64,000 bases of DNA from Allorhizobium ampelinum S4 (GTDB lineage: Bacteria; Pseudomonadota; Alphaproteobacteria; Rhizobiales; Rhizobiaceae). A program made the translations under genes and the position numbers. How positions within the stretch are numbered: position 1 is the stretch's first letter; every line of letters begins with the position of its first letter. The notes beneath the pieces are model-generated. The model was not told where the DNA came from. It did not search any database and saw nothing but the letters and a program-made list of their open reading frames with translations. This document shows positions 1 through 7,567 of this stretch, one piece after another. Where the stretch lies: contig NC_011989.1 of assembly GCF_000016285.1 (NCBI RefSeq), positions 2,607,001 through 2,671,000 of the forward strand, read 5' to 3'.

Positions 1-428
1 CGGAGAAGATTTTGCAGGAGCGGCTGTTTGCCAAGGATAATGTCAAGGTCCTCTGGAACACCGTCATCGATGAAGTCACCGGCATCCCGGCCAAGCCGCC
101 AATGCCGCCATCGGTGACCGGCGTGCGGCTGAAGAACCTCGACAGCGGCATCGTCACCGATACCCCCATCGACGGCGTCTTCGTCGCCATTGGCCATGCG
201 CCGGCGGTGGAACTGTTCACGGGCAAGCTGAAATTGAAGCCAAATGGCTATCTGTGGACCGCCCCGGATTCGACCGCGACCGACGTGCCCGGCATTTTTG
301 CCGCCGGCGACGTGACGGATGATATCTACCGCCAGGCTATTACTGCTGCCGGCATGGGCTGTATGGCCGCCCTTGAGGCAGAACGTTATCTTGCCGCGGA
401 GATTATCCCGGCTCAGGCCGCGGAGTGA
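1..428 (+). CDS. trxB: Thioredoxin-disulfide reductase, C-terminal part
   Basis: The reading frame enters from the left edge, so only the last ~140 residues are present. They form the end of a flavoprotein pyridine-nucleotide disulfide reductase: the strand-turn region around VFVAIGHAP and the FAD-binding signature GIFAAGDVTD followed by YRQAITAAGMGCMAALEAE, typical of the TrxB C-terminus. The redox CxxC lies in the missing part. TrxB uses NADPH to reduce thioredoxin in the cytoplasm. The stop is 4 bp before the downstream LysR gene, so the two are probably cotranscribed, matching the rhizobial trxB-lsrB order. Confidence 0.93.
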   Translation, partial: EKILQERLFAKDNVKVLWNTVIDEVTGIPAKPPMPPSVTGVRLKNLDSGIVTDTPIDGVFVAIGHAPAVELFTGKLKLKPNGYLWTAPDSTATDVPGIFAAGDVTDDIYRQAITAAGMGCMAALEAERYLAAEIIPAQAAE

Positions 429-432
429 GGGC

Positions 433-1350
433 ATGATGCGAGGCAGCAGCAATATACCGCTGGATTGGGACAAATTGCGGATTTTCCACGCCGCAGCCGA
501 AGCCGGGTCCTTTACCCATGCGGCAGATAAGCTGCATCTCTCACAATCGGCAATCAGCCGACAGGTGAGCGCGCTGGAGCAGGATGTGGGGGTGAAGCTG
601 TTTCACCGCCACGCCCGGGGCCTCATTCTGACCGAACAGGGCGAATTGCTCTATCGCACCGCCCATGACGTGCTGCTGAAGCTGGAAACAGTGAAAATGC
701 AGCTGACTGAGACCACCGAAAAGCCGAGCGGCAAGCTGCGCGTCACCACCACGGTCGGGCTTGGCCAGGGCTGGTTGACTGACAAGGTGCAGGAGTTCCT
801 GCAACTTTACCCTGATATGTCGATCCAGCTGATCCTCGACAACGAGGAACTGGACGTCAACATGCGCCACGCCGATTGCGCCATCCGGTTGCGCCAGCCG
901 CAGCAATCGGACCTGATCCAGCGCAAGCTGTTTACCGTGCATATGCATGTCTATGCCGCGCCCTCCTATATCAATCGCTATGGGGAGCCGCAGACCATCG
1001 AGGATCTCGATAACCATCGGATCATCAGCTTTGGCGAACCAGCGCCCAATTACCTGCTTGACGTTAACTGGCTGGAAGTGGCCGGGCGCTCCTCCGACAA
1101 TCGCCGGATTCCCCATCTGCAAATCAACAGCCAAACCTCGATCAAGCGCGCCTGCCTGCTGGGCATAGGGGTCGCCTGCATGCCCGATTACATTGTCGGA
1201 CGCGATCCGGGGCTAATTCAGTTGCCGATCAATGCCGAAGTTCCGTCCTTTGATACCTATTTCTGCTATCCGGACGAGATGAAAAATGCGGCCAAGCTAA
1301 AAGTTTTCCGCGACTTCATCGTCAGCAAGGCGCGCAACTGGAATTTCTGA
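433..1350 (+). CDS. lsrB: LysR-type regulator, LsrB/VtlR-like
   Basis: A 305-residue LysR-type regulator: winged HTH at residues 10-70 (FTHAADKLHLSQSAISRQVS) and a periplasmic-binding-like effector domain from ~100. I chose ATG 433 because GGAGTGAGGG lies just upstream and the HTH then starts at the normal distance; the frame is open back to 319 inside trxB. Position after trxB and in front of tandem AbcR-type sRNAs matches rhizobial LsrB (VtlR in Brucella and Agrobacterium), known as a redox/LPS regulator and an activator of AbcR-class sRNAs. Cysteines at 149, 241, 249 and 278 could be redox-sensitive; three fall close to positions I recall for Sinorhizobium LsrB. The orthology is an inference from context. 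Confidence 0.9.
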   Translation: MMRGSSNIPLDWDKLRIFHAAAEAGSFTHAADKLHLSQSAISRQVSALEQDVGVKLFHRHARGLILTEQGELLYRTAHDVLLKLETVKMQLTETTEKPSGKLRVTTTVGLGQGWLTDKVQEFLQLYPDMSIQLILDNEELDVNMRHADCAIRLRQPQQSDLIQRKLFTVHMHVYAAPSYINRYGEPQTIEDLDNHRIISFGEPAPNYLLDVNWLEVAGRSSDNRRIPHLQINSQTSIKRACLLGIGVACMPDYIVGRDPGLIQLPINAEVPSFDTYFCYPDEMKNAAKLKVFRDFIVSKARNWNF

Positions 1351-1469
1351 ATCCGTCAGATCGTCTTATGCGCATCTATGCATAGGCCTTACTGAGCAGT
1401 CGCAGCAAGGTCGCTGATCATCGTTAAATCGTTTTTCAATTGCGACGCAAATAGCAGACATGCGACATT

Positions 1470-1518
1470 TGCATGCCTCCTATGCACAAAAAAGCATTGT
1501 TCACTGCACAAAAAACCA
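1470..1518 (+). promoter_or_regulatory. Putative LysR (LsrB/VtlR) sites and promoter of first AbcR sRNA
   Basis: TGCAT-N7-ATGCA at 1470-1486 is an inverted repeat of LysR-box type. TGCACAAAAAAGCA (1483-1496) is repeated almost exactly at 1505-1518, 22 bp (two helical turns) further on. A plausible -35 TTGTTC (1497-1502) and -10 CATATC (1520-1525), 17 bp apart, place the sites directly upstream of and inside the promoter, suitable for activation. Binding by the neighbouring regulator is inferred. Confidence 0.5.
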
Positions 1519-1531
1519 CCATATCGCTCAT

Positions 1532-1647
1532 AGCTGATGCACACGGTGGCTTCCTCCCAGTTCCCACCGCACCAGCTGTTCCCCTCTGGAGGTTTTTAAC
1601 CTTCACACTTTAAGGGCCCTGGAGTAATCCGGTGGCCCCTTTTTTTT
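1532..1647 (+). ncRNA. abcR1: AbcR-family small regulatory RNA (first copy)
   Basis: About 116 nt. Stem-loop 1 pairs CGGTGG (1544-1549) with CCACCG (1564-1569) and exposes CCTCCCAG in the loop, an anti-Shine-Dalgarno motif. A conserved core follows, AGCTGTTCCCCTCTGGAGG (from 1574), then a small hairpin AGGTT/AACCT and ACCTTCACACTT. An intrinsic terminator ends it: GGGCC-CTGGA-loop-TCCGG-GGCCC (1614-1638) plus T8. The core recurs in the RNA 200 bp downstream. AbcR RNAs are Hfq-dependent repressors of ABC transporter mRNAs in Rhizobiales, and tandem copies are typical. Numbering as 1 versus 2 is arbitrary; the 5' end is estimated from the promoter. Confidence 0.82.
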
Positions 1648-1703
1648 GGCTTTTTTCTTTTTGGGTCCTCGTTTTTACGGGGAGCAAACTTTTGCACGCA
1701 CCC

Positions 1704-1733
1704 TTGAAAGTTCTAAGGATTGATCTATATAAT
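1704..1733 (+). promoter_or_regulatory. Promoter of second AbcR sRNA
   Basis: TTGAAA at 1704-1709 and TATAAT at 1728-1733, spaced 18 bp, form a near-consensus sigma70-type promoter. Transcription would begin around 1740, just before the ATAGTT/AACTAT stem. No copy of the TGCACAAAAAA repeat is seen here, so the two sRNAs may be regulated differently. Confidence 0.65.
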
Positions 1734-1739
1734 TGCATA

Positions 1740-1839
1740 GTTGCGGAGAAACTATCATTGGTAGTTTTTTGTAGCTGTTCCCCTCTGGAGGTTTGACGAC
1801 CTTCACACTTGAAGCATCCGTTCGCGGGTGCTTTTTTTT
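1740..1839 (+). ncRNA. abcR2: AbcR-family small regulatory RNA (second copy)
   Basis: About 100 nt. The 5' stem (ATAGTT/AACTAT around 1736-1755) differs from copy one and has GCGGAGA in its loop. The central block AGCTGTTCCCCTCTGGAGG (from 1773), the AGGT/ACCT mini-hairpin and ACCTTCACACTT (1799-1810) are shared with copy one; the hairpin loop sequence differs while pairing is kept. The terminator is AAGCATCCG-TTCG-CGGGTGCTT (1812-1833) with a T8 run. The distinct 5' loop suggests an overlapping but not identical target set. Confidence 0.82.
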
Positions 1840-1868
1840 GGCCGCTCCAAAAACAGAGGTCACCTCTC

Positions 1869-1913
1869 TTGATATCGGATTTTTACGATCCATATATCGT
1901 TCATGGACGATAT
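1869..1913 (+). promoter_or_regulatory. Promoter/operator overlapping the arsR-type start
   Basis: A perfect inverted repeat, ATATCGT-N6-ACGATAT (1894-1913), covers the region of the start codon of the ArsR-type gene. TTGATA (1869-1874) and CATATA/ATATAT (1891-1897) resemble -35 and -10 boxes. The regulator probably represses its own operon here. Transcription would begin near 1903, so the mRNA may be leaderless or nearly so. Confidence 0.55.
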
Positions 1914-2238
1914 GAATTCTGACACGCTGGAAGATCTTGGCAAGCCGGACATGGATGACGCGCTGAAAGCGCTGTCGCATCCTGTTCGGCGTGAGATCTT
2001 GCAATGGCTGCGCGAACCGGAAAAGCATTTCAGCGATCAGGCTCATCCGCTGGAAATGGGCATTTGCGCGGGGCAGTTCGAGCGCTGCGGCCTGTCGCAA
2101 TCCACCGTATCGGCCCATCTCGCGAGCCTTCACAAGGCCGGACTGATCACCTCACACAAGGTCGGACAATGGATTTTCTACAAGCGGGACGAGGCAGCCA
2201 TTGCTGCTTTTCTATCCCGGCTATCGTTGGAACTCTGA
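1903..2238 (+). CDS. ArsR-family transcriptional regulator
   Basis: A 111-residue winged-HTH protein: LKALSHPVRREILQWL opens the domain and LSQSTVSAHLASLHKAGLI is the recognition helix region. Two cysteines (C55, C62) flank the recognition helix in GICAGQFERCGLSQS, which suggests thiol or electrophile sensing rather than the classic metal sites. The start may be 1903 or the in-frame ATG at 1912; neither has a clear Shine-Dalgarno. It lies 45 bp before an Old Yellow Enzyme gene, so the likely model is an electrophile-responsive repressor of its own operon. The ligand is not known. Confidence 0.88.
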   Translation: MDDMNSDTLEDLGKPDMDDALKALSHPVRREILQWLREPEKHFSDQAHPLEMGICAGQFERCGLSQSTVSAHLASLHKAGLITSHKVGQWIFYKRDEAAIAAFLSRLSLEL

Positions 2239-2283
2239 CCTCCCCCATCACACTCTCATCATGACCCTCAGAAGGACATTTCA

Positions 2284-3399
2284 ATGGCCACTCTTTTCGA
2301 CCCCTTGCAAGTTGGCGATATCGCCGTTGCAAACCGCATCGCCATGGCGCCACTGACGCGCAACCGCTCTCCCAATGCCGTTCCAAAGCCAATCACCGCC
2401 ACCTATTACCAGCAGCGCGCCACCGCCGGTCTGCTGATCACCGAAGCCACGGCTATTTCTCATCAGGGCCAGGGTTATGCCGATGTTCCGGGTCTCTACA
2501 CGCCTGAAGCCCTTGAAGGCTGGAAGGCCGTCACCAAGGCGGTGCATGAGGCGGGCGGCAAGATCGTCACCCAGCTCTGGCATGTCGGTCGCATTTCCCA
2601 TACGTCGCTTCAGCCAAATGGCGGCAAGCCGGTTGCACCTTCGGCGATCACCGCCAAGGGCAAGACCTATGTGATCAATCCGGATGGCAGCGGTGCGTTT
2701 GTCGACACTTCCGAGCCCCGCGCCTTGGAACTCTCGGAAATCCCCGGCCTGATCGAGGATTACCGCAAGGCCGCGCGCGCCGCCATTGATGCCGGTTTTG
2801 ACGGCGTCGAAATCCATGCCGCCAACGGTTATCTGCTGGAACAGTTCATGCGGCTGAGCAGCAATCAGCGCAGCGATGCCTATGGCGGTTCGATTGAAAA
2901 CCGTATCCGCCTGACGATTGAGGTCGTCCAGGCCGTGACCCGCGAAATCGGCAGCGGCCGCACCGGCATCCGCCTTTCGCCAGTCACGCCCGCCAATGAC
3001 GTTTCAGATCCCGATCCGCAATCGGTCTATACCACGCTGGTGGAAAAGCTGGCGGCCTTCGATCTGGCCTACATTCACGTGATCGAGGGTGCGACCGGCG
3101 GCCCGCGTGATTTCAGCCAGGGCGACAAGCCCTTCGACTGGGATGCCTTCAAGGGCGCCTACAGCAATGCGGGCGGCAAGGCCGTCTGGATCGGCAATAA
3201 CGGCTATGACCGGCAGATGGCCATGGATGCCATTGCGTCAGGCAAGGTCGACATGGTCGCCTTCGGCAAGCCCTTCATCGCCAACCCGGATCTGGTGCGT
3301 CGCCTGAAGGAAGATGCACCATTGAACGAAGCCGACCAGAGCACATTCTACGGCGGCGGAGAAAAGGGCTATATCGACTATCCGACACTCGACGACTGA
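2284..3399 (+). CDS. Old Yellow Enzyme family NADH:flavin oxidoreductase
   Basis: A 371-residue FMN-dependent ene-reductase of the NemA/XenA/OYE family. The (beta/alpha)8 fold starts with LFDPLQVGDIAVANRIAMAPLTR. The catalytic motif HAANGY gives H178 and N181 for substrate activation and Y183 as proton donor; GYLLEQF and DAYGGSIENR are family signatures. Such enzymes reduce activated C=C bonds of N-ethylmaleimide, quinones, enones and nitro compounds using NAD(P)H. The start has GAAGGAC upstream. It is the second gene of the arsR-type operon and is followed by a strong terminator. Confidence 0.93.
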   Translation: MATLFDPLQVGDIAVANRIAMAPLTRNRSPNAVPKPITATYYQQRATAGLLITEATAISHQGQGYADVPGLYTPEALEGWKAVTKAVHEAGGKIVTQLWHVGRISHTSLQPNGGKPVAPSAITAKGKTYVINPDGSGAFVDTSEPRALELSEIPGLIEDYRKAARAAIDAGFDGVEIHAANGYLLEQFMRLSSNQRSDAYGGSIENRIRLTIEVVQAVTREIGSGRTGIRLSPVTPANDVSDPDPQSVYTTLVEKLAAFDLAYIHVIEGATGGPRDFSQGDKPFDWDAFKGAYSNAGGKAVWIGNNGYDRQMAMDAIASGKVDMVAFGKPFIANPDLVRRLKEDAPLNEADQSTFYGGGEKGYIDYPTLDD

Positions 3400-3416
3400 T
3401 CGTAGACCTTAATATA

Positions 3417-3446
3417 GACCCCGCCGCCATCCGGCGGGGTCTTTTT
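3417..3446 (+). terminator. Rho-independent terminator after the OYE gene
   Basis: GACCCCGCCG pairs with CGGCGGGGTC around a CCAT loop, followed by TTTTT. It lies between convergent genes and ends the arsR-OYE transcript. Confidence 0.85.
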
Positions 3447-3449
3447 GCA

Positions 3450-4523
3450 TTATTGCGGCGCGGTTTCAGATGCCATCGAACGGCTTCCGTCAGGGTGAAC
3501 CGCAGAGGTTTGCAAGCACTTCAGGCTCTTCAAGGTCGTCGCAACCGCCACGTCCAGCCTCGTCCTAGGCTCCTCCCCAAGCACCTCGACAAGACGACGA
3601 TTATCCAGCGCAATGGGTTCGCGCCACAGGTAGCGCATTTCCAGCAATTCCCTGAACACCGGCAGGATGGGTGACAACAGCGGCACCATCCACCAGGCAA
3701 AGCGCTTGAACCGGACAGAATCGCTGCCACTTACCCGCTGGATCGCCTGTGCCATGGCATATCCGTCCGTATCGACATGGCCCTGCATGTGAAAACGGGC
3801 GAAGGCTGGCATATCAGGCACGCGTTCCAGTAGCCGGATAAAGGTTTCCGCGACATCAGGCAGATAGGCCCAGCTATGGCTGACGCCCGGCTTGCCCGGC
3901 AGGTTAACCTGGGTCACGGGCTTGCCGGGGGTAATCAGCCCTTGAGCAAACCAATTATTTCCCGCCTCAGGCCCGAAGAAATCACCAGCCCGGACAAGAA
4001 TGACCCGCACCCCCTCGCCTGCCGCCTGTTCCAGCCGCCGCTCCAACTCTACCCGGATCTCGCCCTTGACCGTCCGCGGATGTTGCGGGCTCTCCTCATT
4101 GAGCAGCGGGAAGGCATCCGGGCCATAATTATAGATCGTCCCCGGCATCAGGATACAGGCACCGCTGGCACGGGCGGCGGCAATAGTGTTGTCTATCATC
4201 GGCAGCACCAGTGTCCCCCAGTTGCGATAGCCGGGCGGATTGACGCCATGCAGGATAACTGAGGCGTCTTTGGCCGCGTAGATGACATCGTCGCGGTTCA
4301 TCGCATCGCCCTGCACCCATTCCAGTACTGGCTCCAGTGCTGGCTGCCGTTCTTTCTGTTTTGCAGCCATTCGGGCCGCATCGCGATGCAAAGCCCGCAC
4401 ATGGTATCCCCGACCGGCCAGCGCCCGTGCGACGGCACCCCCGACACCTCCCGTTGCACCGAGCACGAGGGCAATCGGGCCAGGCTGCGGAATGAAACCC
4501 GTGATATCGTCGATCTCTGTCAT
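3450..4523 (-). CDS. NAD(P)-binding SDR-type epimerase/reductase
   Basis: A 357-residue extended/atypical SDR. The Rossmann glycine motif LGATGGVGG sits at residues ~21-29, and IYNYGPD supplies a tyrosine near the expected catalytic region, but a clean YxxxK is not obvious (TVKGEIR follows). The substrate cannot be assigned. I chose ATG 4523, preceded on its strand by CTGGAGATTGCT, over an in-frame ATG at 4562. It is divergent from a LysR gene with a shared control region, so it is the probable target of that regulator. Confidence 0.85.
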   Translation of the reverse strand: MTEIDDITGFIPQPGPIALVLGATGGVGGAVARALAGRGYHVRALHRDAARMAAKQKERQPALEPVLEWVQGDAMNRDDVIYAAKDASVILHGVNPPGYRNWGTLVLPMIDNTIAAARASGACILMPGTIYNYGPDAFPLLNEESPQHPRTVKGEIRVELERRLEQAAGEGVRVILVRAGDFFGPEAGNNWFAQGLITPGKPVTQVNLPGKPGVSHSWAYLPDVAETFIRLLERVPDMPAFARFHMQGHVDTDGYAMAQAIQRVSGSDSVRFKRFAWWMVPLLSPILPVFRELLEMRYLWREPIALDNRRLVEVLGEEPRTRLDVAVATTLKSLKCLQTSAVHPDGSRSMASETAPQ

Positions 4524-4586
4524 AGCAATCTCCAGGCTTGTGCTGTTTCGATTGCCGATCATCCCTCATGACTGATGTATTCGAAA

Positions 4587-4615
4587 TTGTATATTTTCTT
4601 ATCCATGCTATACAA
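4587..4615. promoter_or_regulatory. Inverted repeat between divergent SDR and lysR genes
   Basis: TTGTATA (4587-4593) and TATACAA (4609-4615) are a perfect 7-bp inverted repeat with a 15-bp spacer, lying 7 bp before the LysR start and within the divergent intergenic region. Size and place fit a LysR-type operator for autoregulation and control of the SDR gene. Confidence 0.5.
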
Positions 4616-4621
4616 AAATGC

Positions 4622-5524
4622 ATGAACGCAGATCAACTGAGTTGGGATCTCTACCGCAGTCTTCTCGCCGTAATCACGGAGGGTTCGCTGTCTGGCGCAG
4701 CGCGTCAGCTCGGCCTGACCCAGCCGACAGTCGGTCGCCATATCGAGATGCTGGAGCAGGCTTTTGGCACGCCCTTGTTTGTGCGCAGCCAGCGCGGCTT
4801 GCTGCCAACGGAAACCGCCCTCGCCATGCGCGGCCACGCTGCCCTGATGGCGGCCACCAGCACATCGCTGGCGCGCATCGCAGCCGGGGAGCAGGGAGAG
4901 GCAGGAGAATTGCGCGGACCGGTGCGGATCAGCGCCAGCGAAATGATCGCCGTGGAAGTGCTTCCCCCAATTTTCACCCCCTTACAGGAGCAGTTTCCCG
5001 GGCTGGAAATCGAGCTATCGGCCACTGACCAGATGGAGGATCTGCTCCACCGAGAAGTGGATATTGCCGTGCGTATGGTCGCGCCGACCCAGCTTGCTCT
5101 GATTAGCCGCCATATCGGGGCGATTGGCATCGGCTTTTATGCCCATCGGCGCTATCTCGAGCGTCATGGTACGCCATCAAGTCTGGCGCAGCTCGCCGAG
5201 CATCGCCTCATCGGTTTCGACCGGCAATTGGCCTATATCAGGGACCTGCTGAGAACCCGCCCGGATCTGGATGCCCTGCATTTTCAGTTCCGCAGCGACA
5301 GCAATCTGGCACAATTTGCAGCCATCCGCGCCGGATTGGGGATCGGCATGTGTCAGCCCGGCCTCGCCCGCCGCCATGCGGATCTCATCGAAGTCCTGCC
5401 CGGAACCCTCGATATCGCGCTCGACACATTCGTGGTCATGCATGAGGACCTGAAGCTCAGCCGCCGCTGCCGGACGGTGTTCGACGCCGTGGTAGAGGGA
5501 TTATTGGCCTATCTGCGCGAATGA
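4622..5524 (+). CDS. LysR-family transcriptional regulator
   Basis: A 300-residue LTTR: N-terminal HTH (GSLSGAARQLGLTQPTVGRHIEML, only partly quoted by position ~20-45) and a substrate-binding effector domain from ~95 to the end. The chosen start ATG 4622 (MNADQLSW) gives the normal distance to the HTH; the frame stays open upstream to 4538 through the promoter region, which I regard as non-coding. Divergent from the SDR gene and following a 7-bp inverted repeat, it probably controls that gene. The inducer is unknown. Confidence 0.9.
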   Translation: MNADQLSWDLYRSLLAVITEGSLSGAARQLGLTQPTVGRHIEMLEQAFGTPLFVRSQRGLLPTETALAMRGHAALMAATSTSLARIAAGEQGEAGELRGPVRISASEMIAVEVLPPIFTPLQEQFPGLEIELSATDQMEDLLHREVDIAVRMVAPTQLALISRHIGAIGIGFYAHRRYLERHGTPSSLAQLAEHRLIGFDRQLAYIRDLLRTRPDLDALHFQFRSDSNLAQFAAIRAGLGIGMCQPGLARRHADLIEVLPGTLDIALDTFVVMHEDLKLSRRCRTVFDAVVEGLLAYLRE

Positions 5525-5616
5525 CGTTGACCGCTCAATGCAGTCCTGGTTCGCAAGCGAACCTGGATTGCGTAACCTGTTAAGCCAGTGCGGGCCGTTC
5601 AGGCGGTACAGGCCGT

Positions 5617-5880
5617 TCAGGCGGTGCGGGATTGGTCGTAGTGGTCAAGGATTTCCACCTCGGGCCGATCATCGCCATTGCTCATTTCTGCCCGCCACTT
5701 GCCGCTCTCATCCTGATAGACGATCCGCACCGGCTCATCGGCCTGGGCGATTTCCTGCATGACGATCCGCGCCGCTTCCAATGCCTGGTCATGGCTGTCG
5801 AAGCGTTCGGAATAGGCACCATTCAGCCGATAGGCCCAGCCTTCATCATGCGGAACGATTTCATAGGTAACCTTGACCAT
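5617..5880 (-). CDS. DUF2188 domain protein
   Basis: An 87-residue protein with the DUF2188 pattern: VPHDEGWAYRLNGA, then a helix carrying DSHDQALEAARIV, then the strand IVYQDESGKWR. Function is unknown; these small proteins are widespread in rhizobia and often stress-induced. I chose ATG 5880 because GGGAGAAG precedes it on the minus strand; the frame extends upstream to 5931 without a ribosome-binding site. Confidence 0.8.
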   Translation of the reverse strand: MVKVTYEIVPHDEGWAYRLNGAYSERFDSHDQALEAARIVMQEIAQADEPVRIVYQDESGKWRAEMSNGDDRPEVEILDHYDQSRTA

Positions 5881-5968
5881 GATGTATCTTCTCCCTGTGC
5901 AATGAATGAGCTCCCTGTCCCGTAACATCAAGGCTCGAAGATGCTACCGCATCCTCACCTTGAAGGCG

Positions 5969-6048
5969 TTTCGAATATCTCAAATGCGTCAAAGGCTTGA
6001 GATATTCGAAAAAGGAACACCAACGGCCATTTTCAATGCCGTTGGTGT
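5969..6048. repeat. Two adjacent perfect stem-loops
   Basis: TTTCGAATATCTCAA (5969-5983) is the exact inverse of 5997-6011 (15 bp, 13-nt loop). Five bases further, ACACCAACGGC (6017-6027) pairs with GCCGTTGGTGT (6038-6048) over 11 bp. They lie in the 358-bp gap between the DUF2188 gene and the divergent Ca2+/H+ antiporter gene. A terminator role is unlikely because no gene points into them, so a dispersed palindromic repeat or an RNA element is more likely. Nothing else is evident in this gap. Confidence 0.75.
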
Positions 6049-6238
6049 AACTATCGCATCTTGAGGACGGAACTGCAAATTGCCTCGGCACGTTGCAGGT
6101 GCGAAAGAGAATGGACGCACCGCAATAGCGAATCGCTTTACGGAAATCCCATATTTATCCCCTGAGTGGCCCTTGCTTGCCGCAATACCTTACTAGAATG
6201 ACAAATGCCGCGCCTGCGGTTTCAAAGGATGAAGAGAC

Positions 6239-7396
6239 GTGACAGTTTTGCTCCGGGAAAAGTCCCTGCTGATCCCCATCGCCTTGGCGATCGCCGTGTT
6301 CTTCCTCGAACATTCCCTGATCGAGGCCGGGCCAACCATCAGCCTCATCGCTGCCGCAGTGTTGATTGGCGGCATATTGGTAGCCTCGATCCGAGTCGCG
6401 CATCACGCGGAAATCCTGGCTCGCCGGGTTGGCGACCCCTATGGCACAATGATTCTCACCCTGTCAGCCGTGGCCGTGGAAGTGCTGATCCTTGCCATCA
6501 TGATGCAGGGCGAAAGCTCACCTACCCTGGTGCGCGACACGATCTATTCGGCTGTCATGCTGGATATCAACGGTATTCTGGGCCTTGCCGCCCTGCTGGG
6601 CGGGCTGAAACACGGCGAACAGCCCTATAATGACGATAGTGGCAAGACCTATGGCGTGATGATCCTGACGGCGATGGGCATCTCGATGATCGTGCCAGAA
6701 TTCATTCCCGTCGATAAATGGACCTATTATTCCACCTTCACCATCTTTGCCATGCTGGCGCTTTATGGGCTGTTCTTGCGCATGCAGGTCGGGCAGCACA
6801 GCTATTTCTTCAGTTATAGCTATACCGGCCGCGCCGCGCCCAAAACCACGAAGGTCCCATCCGCTGGCATCGACACAGGAACAAGCGCCGCAGAACCACA
6901 GCAGGCCCCGCATGAGAGCGAAGCCCATGACGAGGAAGAAGGAAGCATCGCATCCTCCATCGCTGTCATCCTGTTCGGTGTGGTGTTGATCGGCGTTCTC
7001 GCTGAATTCATGTCCGCCCTGATGACGGAGGGCCTGCGTGACACCGGCGCGCCACCAACTATCATGGCCATCGTCGTTGCCACCATTTCGGCTGCCCCCG
7101 AAATCATGACCGCCCTGAAGGCGGCTTTGCGCAACCGTATGCAGGCCACCGTCAACATCGCCATGGGGGCATCGCTGTCGACCGTTATCCTGACAGTGCC
7201 GGTCATGGAGGCCATCGCGCTTTACACCGGCCAGCCCTTCATCATGGCGATGACCCCGGTGCAGACGGTGATGGTGCTGATCACCCTTGTTGCGGCGGCC
7301 ATCAACCTCAACGATGGCGAGACCAATGCCATCGAGGGCATGACCCATTTCATCCTGTTTGCCACCTTCATCATGCTGTCTGCTCTGGGCCTTTGA
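6239..7396 (+). CDS. Ca2+/H+ (cation/proton) antiporter, ChaA/CAX type
   Basis: A 385-residue inner-membrane protein of the CaCA superfamily. Two alpha repeats are recognisable: GDPYGTMILTLSAVAVEVL near residue 62 and SAAPEIMTALKAALRNRM near 282, each with the acidic residue that binds the cation. A hydrophilic loop at ~195-240 ends in the acidic stretch HDEEEGS, as in ChaA and CAX proteins. It should export Ca2+ (or Na+/K+) in exchange for H+. The start is GTG 6239, with GAAGAGAC just upstream; the nearby ATG 6229 is out of frame. Confidence 0.9.
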   Translation: MTVLLREKSLLIPIALAIAVFFLEHSLIEAGPTISLIAAAVLIGGILVASIRVAHHAEILARRVGDPYGTMILTLSAVAVEVLILAIMMQGESSPTLVRDTIYSAVMLDINGILGLAALLGGLKHGEQPYNDDSGKTYGVMILTAMGISMIVPEFIPVDKWTYYSTFTIFAMLALYGLFLRMQVGQHSYFFSYSYTGRAAPKTTKVPSAGIDTGTSAAEPQQAPHESEAHDEEEGSIASSIAVILFGVVLIGVLAEFMSALMTEGLRDTGAPPTIMAIVVATISAAPEIMTALKAALRNRMQATVNIAMGASLSTVILTVPVMEAIALYTGQPFIMAMTPVQTVMVLITLVAAAINLNDGETNAIEGMTHFILFATFIMLSALGL

Positions 7397-7405
7397 TGGC
7401 AGCGG

Positions 7406-7449
7406 TTTCCGGTCAAAATCCAGTCACAAGATTTTGATGCCGGAACCTT
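7406..7449 (+). terminator. Imperfect hairpin downstream of the antiporter gene
   Basis: GGTTTCCGGTCAAAATC (7406-7422) pairs with GATTTTGATGCCGGAACC (7432-7449) apart from one or two bulges, followed by a short CTTTC. It begins 10 bp after the stop. It is either a weak terminator or a palindromic repeat. Confidence 0.4.
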
Positions 7450-7567
7450 TCTTGCAAACACTCGTTGCGGTTATGTGATCGGGTCGTTACCCGGTCCGCC
7501 GCATTGTCACCACGATGAAGGGCAAAAACCGACCTGCTGGGCAGGACGCGAACCGGGAGCCGGGACC

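Noticed and set aside
541..1134. Long minus-strand open frame
   Set aside because: Entirely antisense to the LysR gene; composition is a mirror of its codon use.
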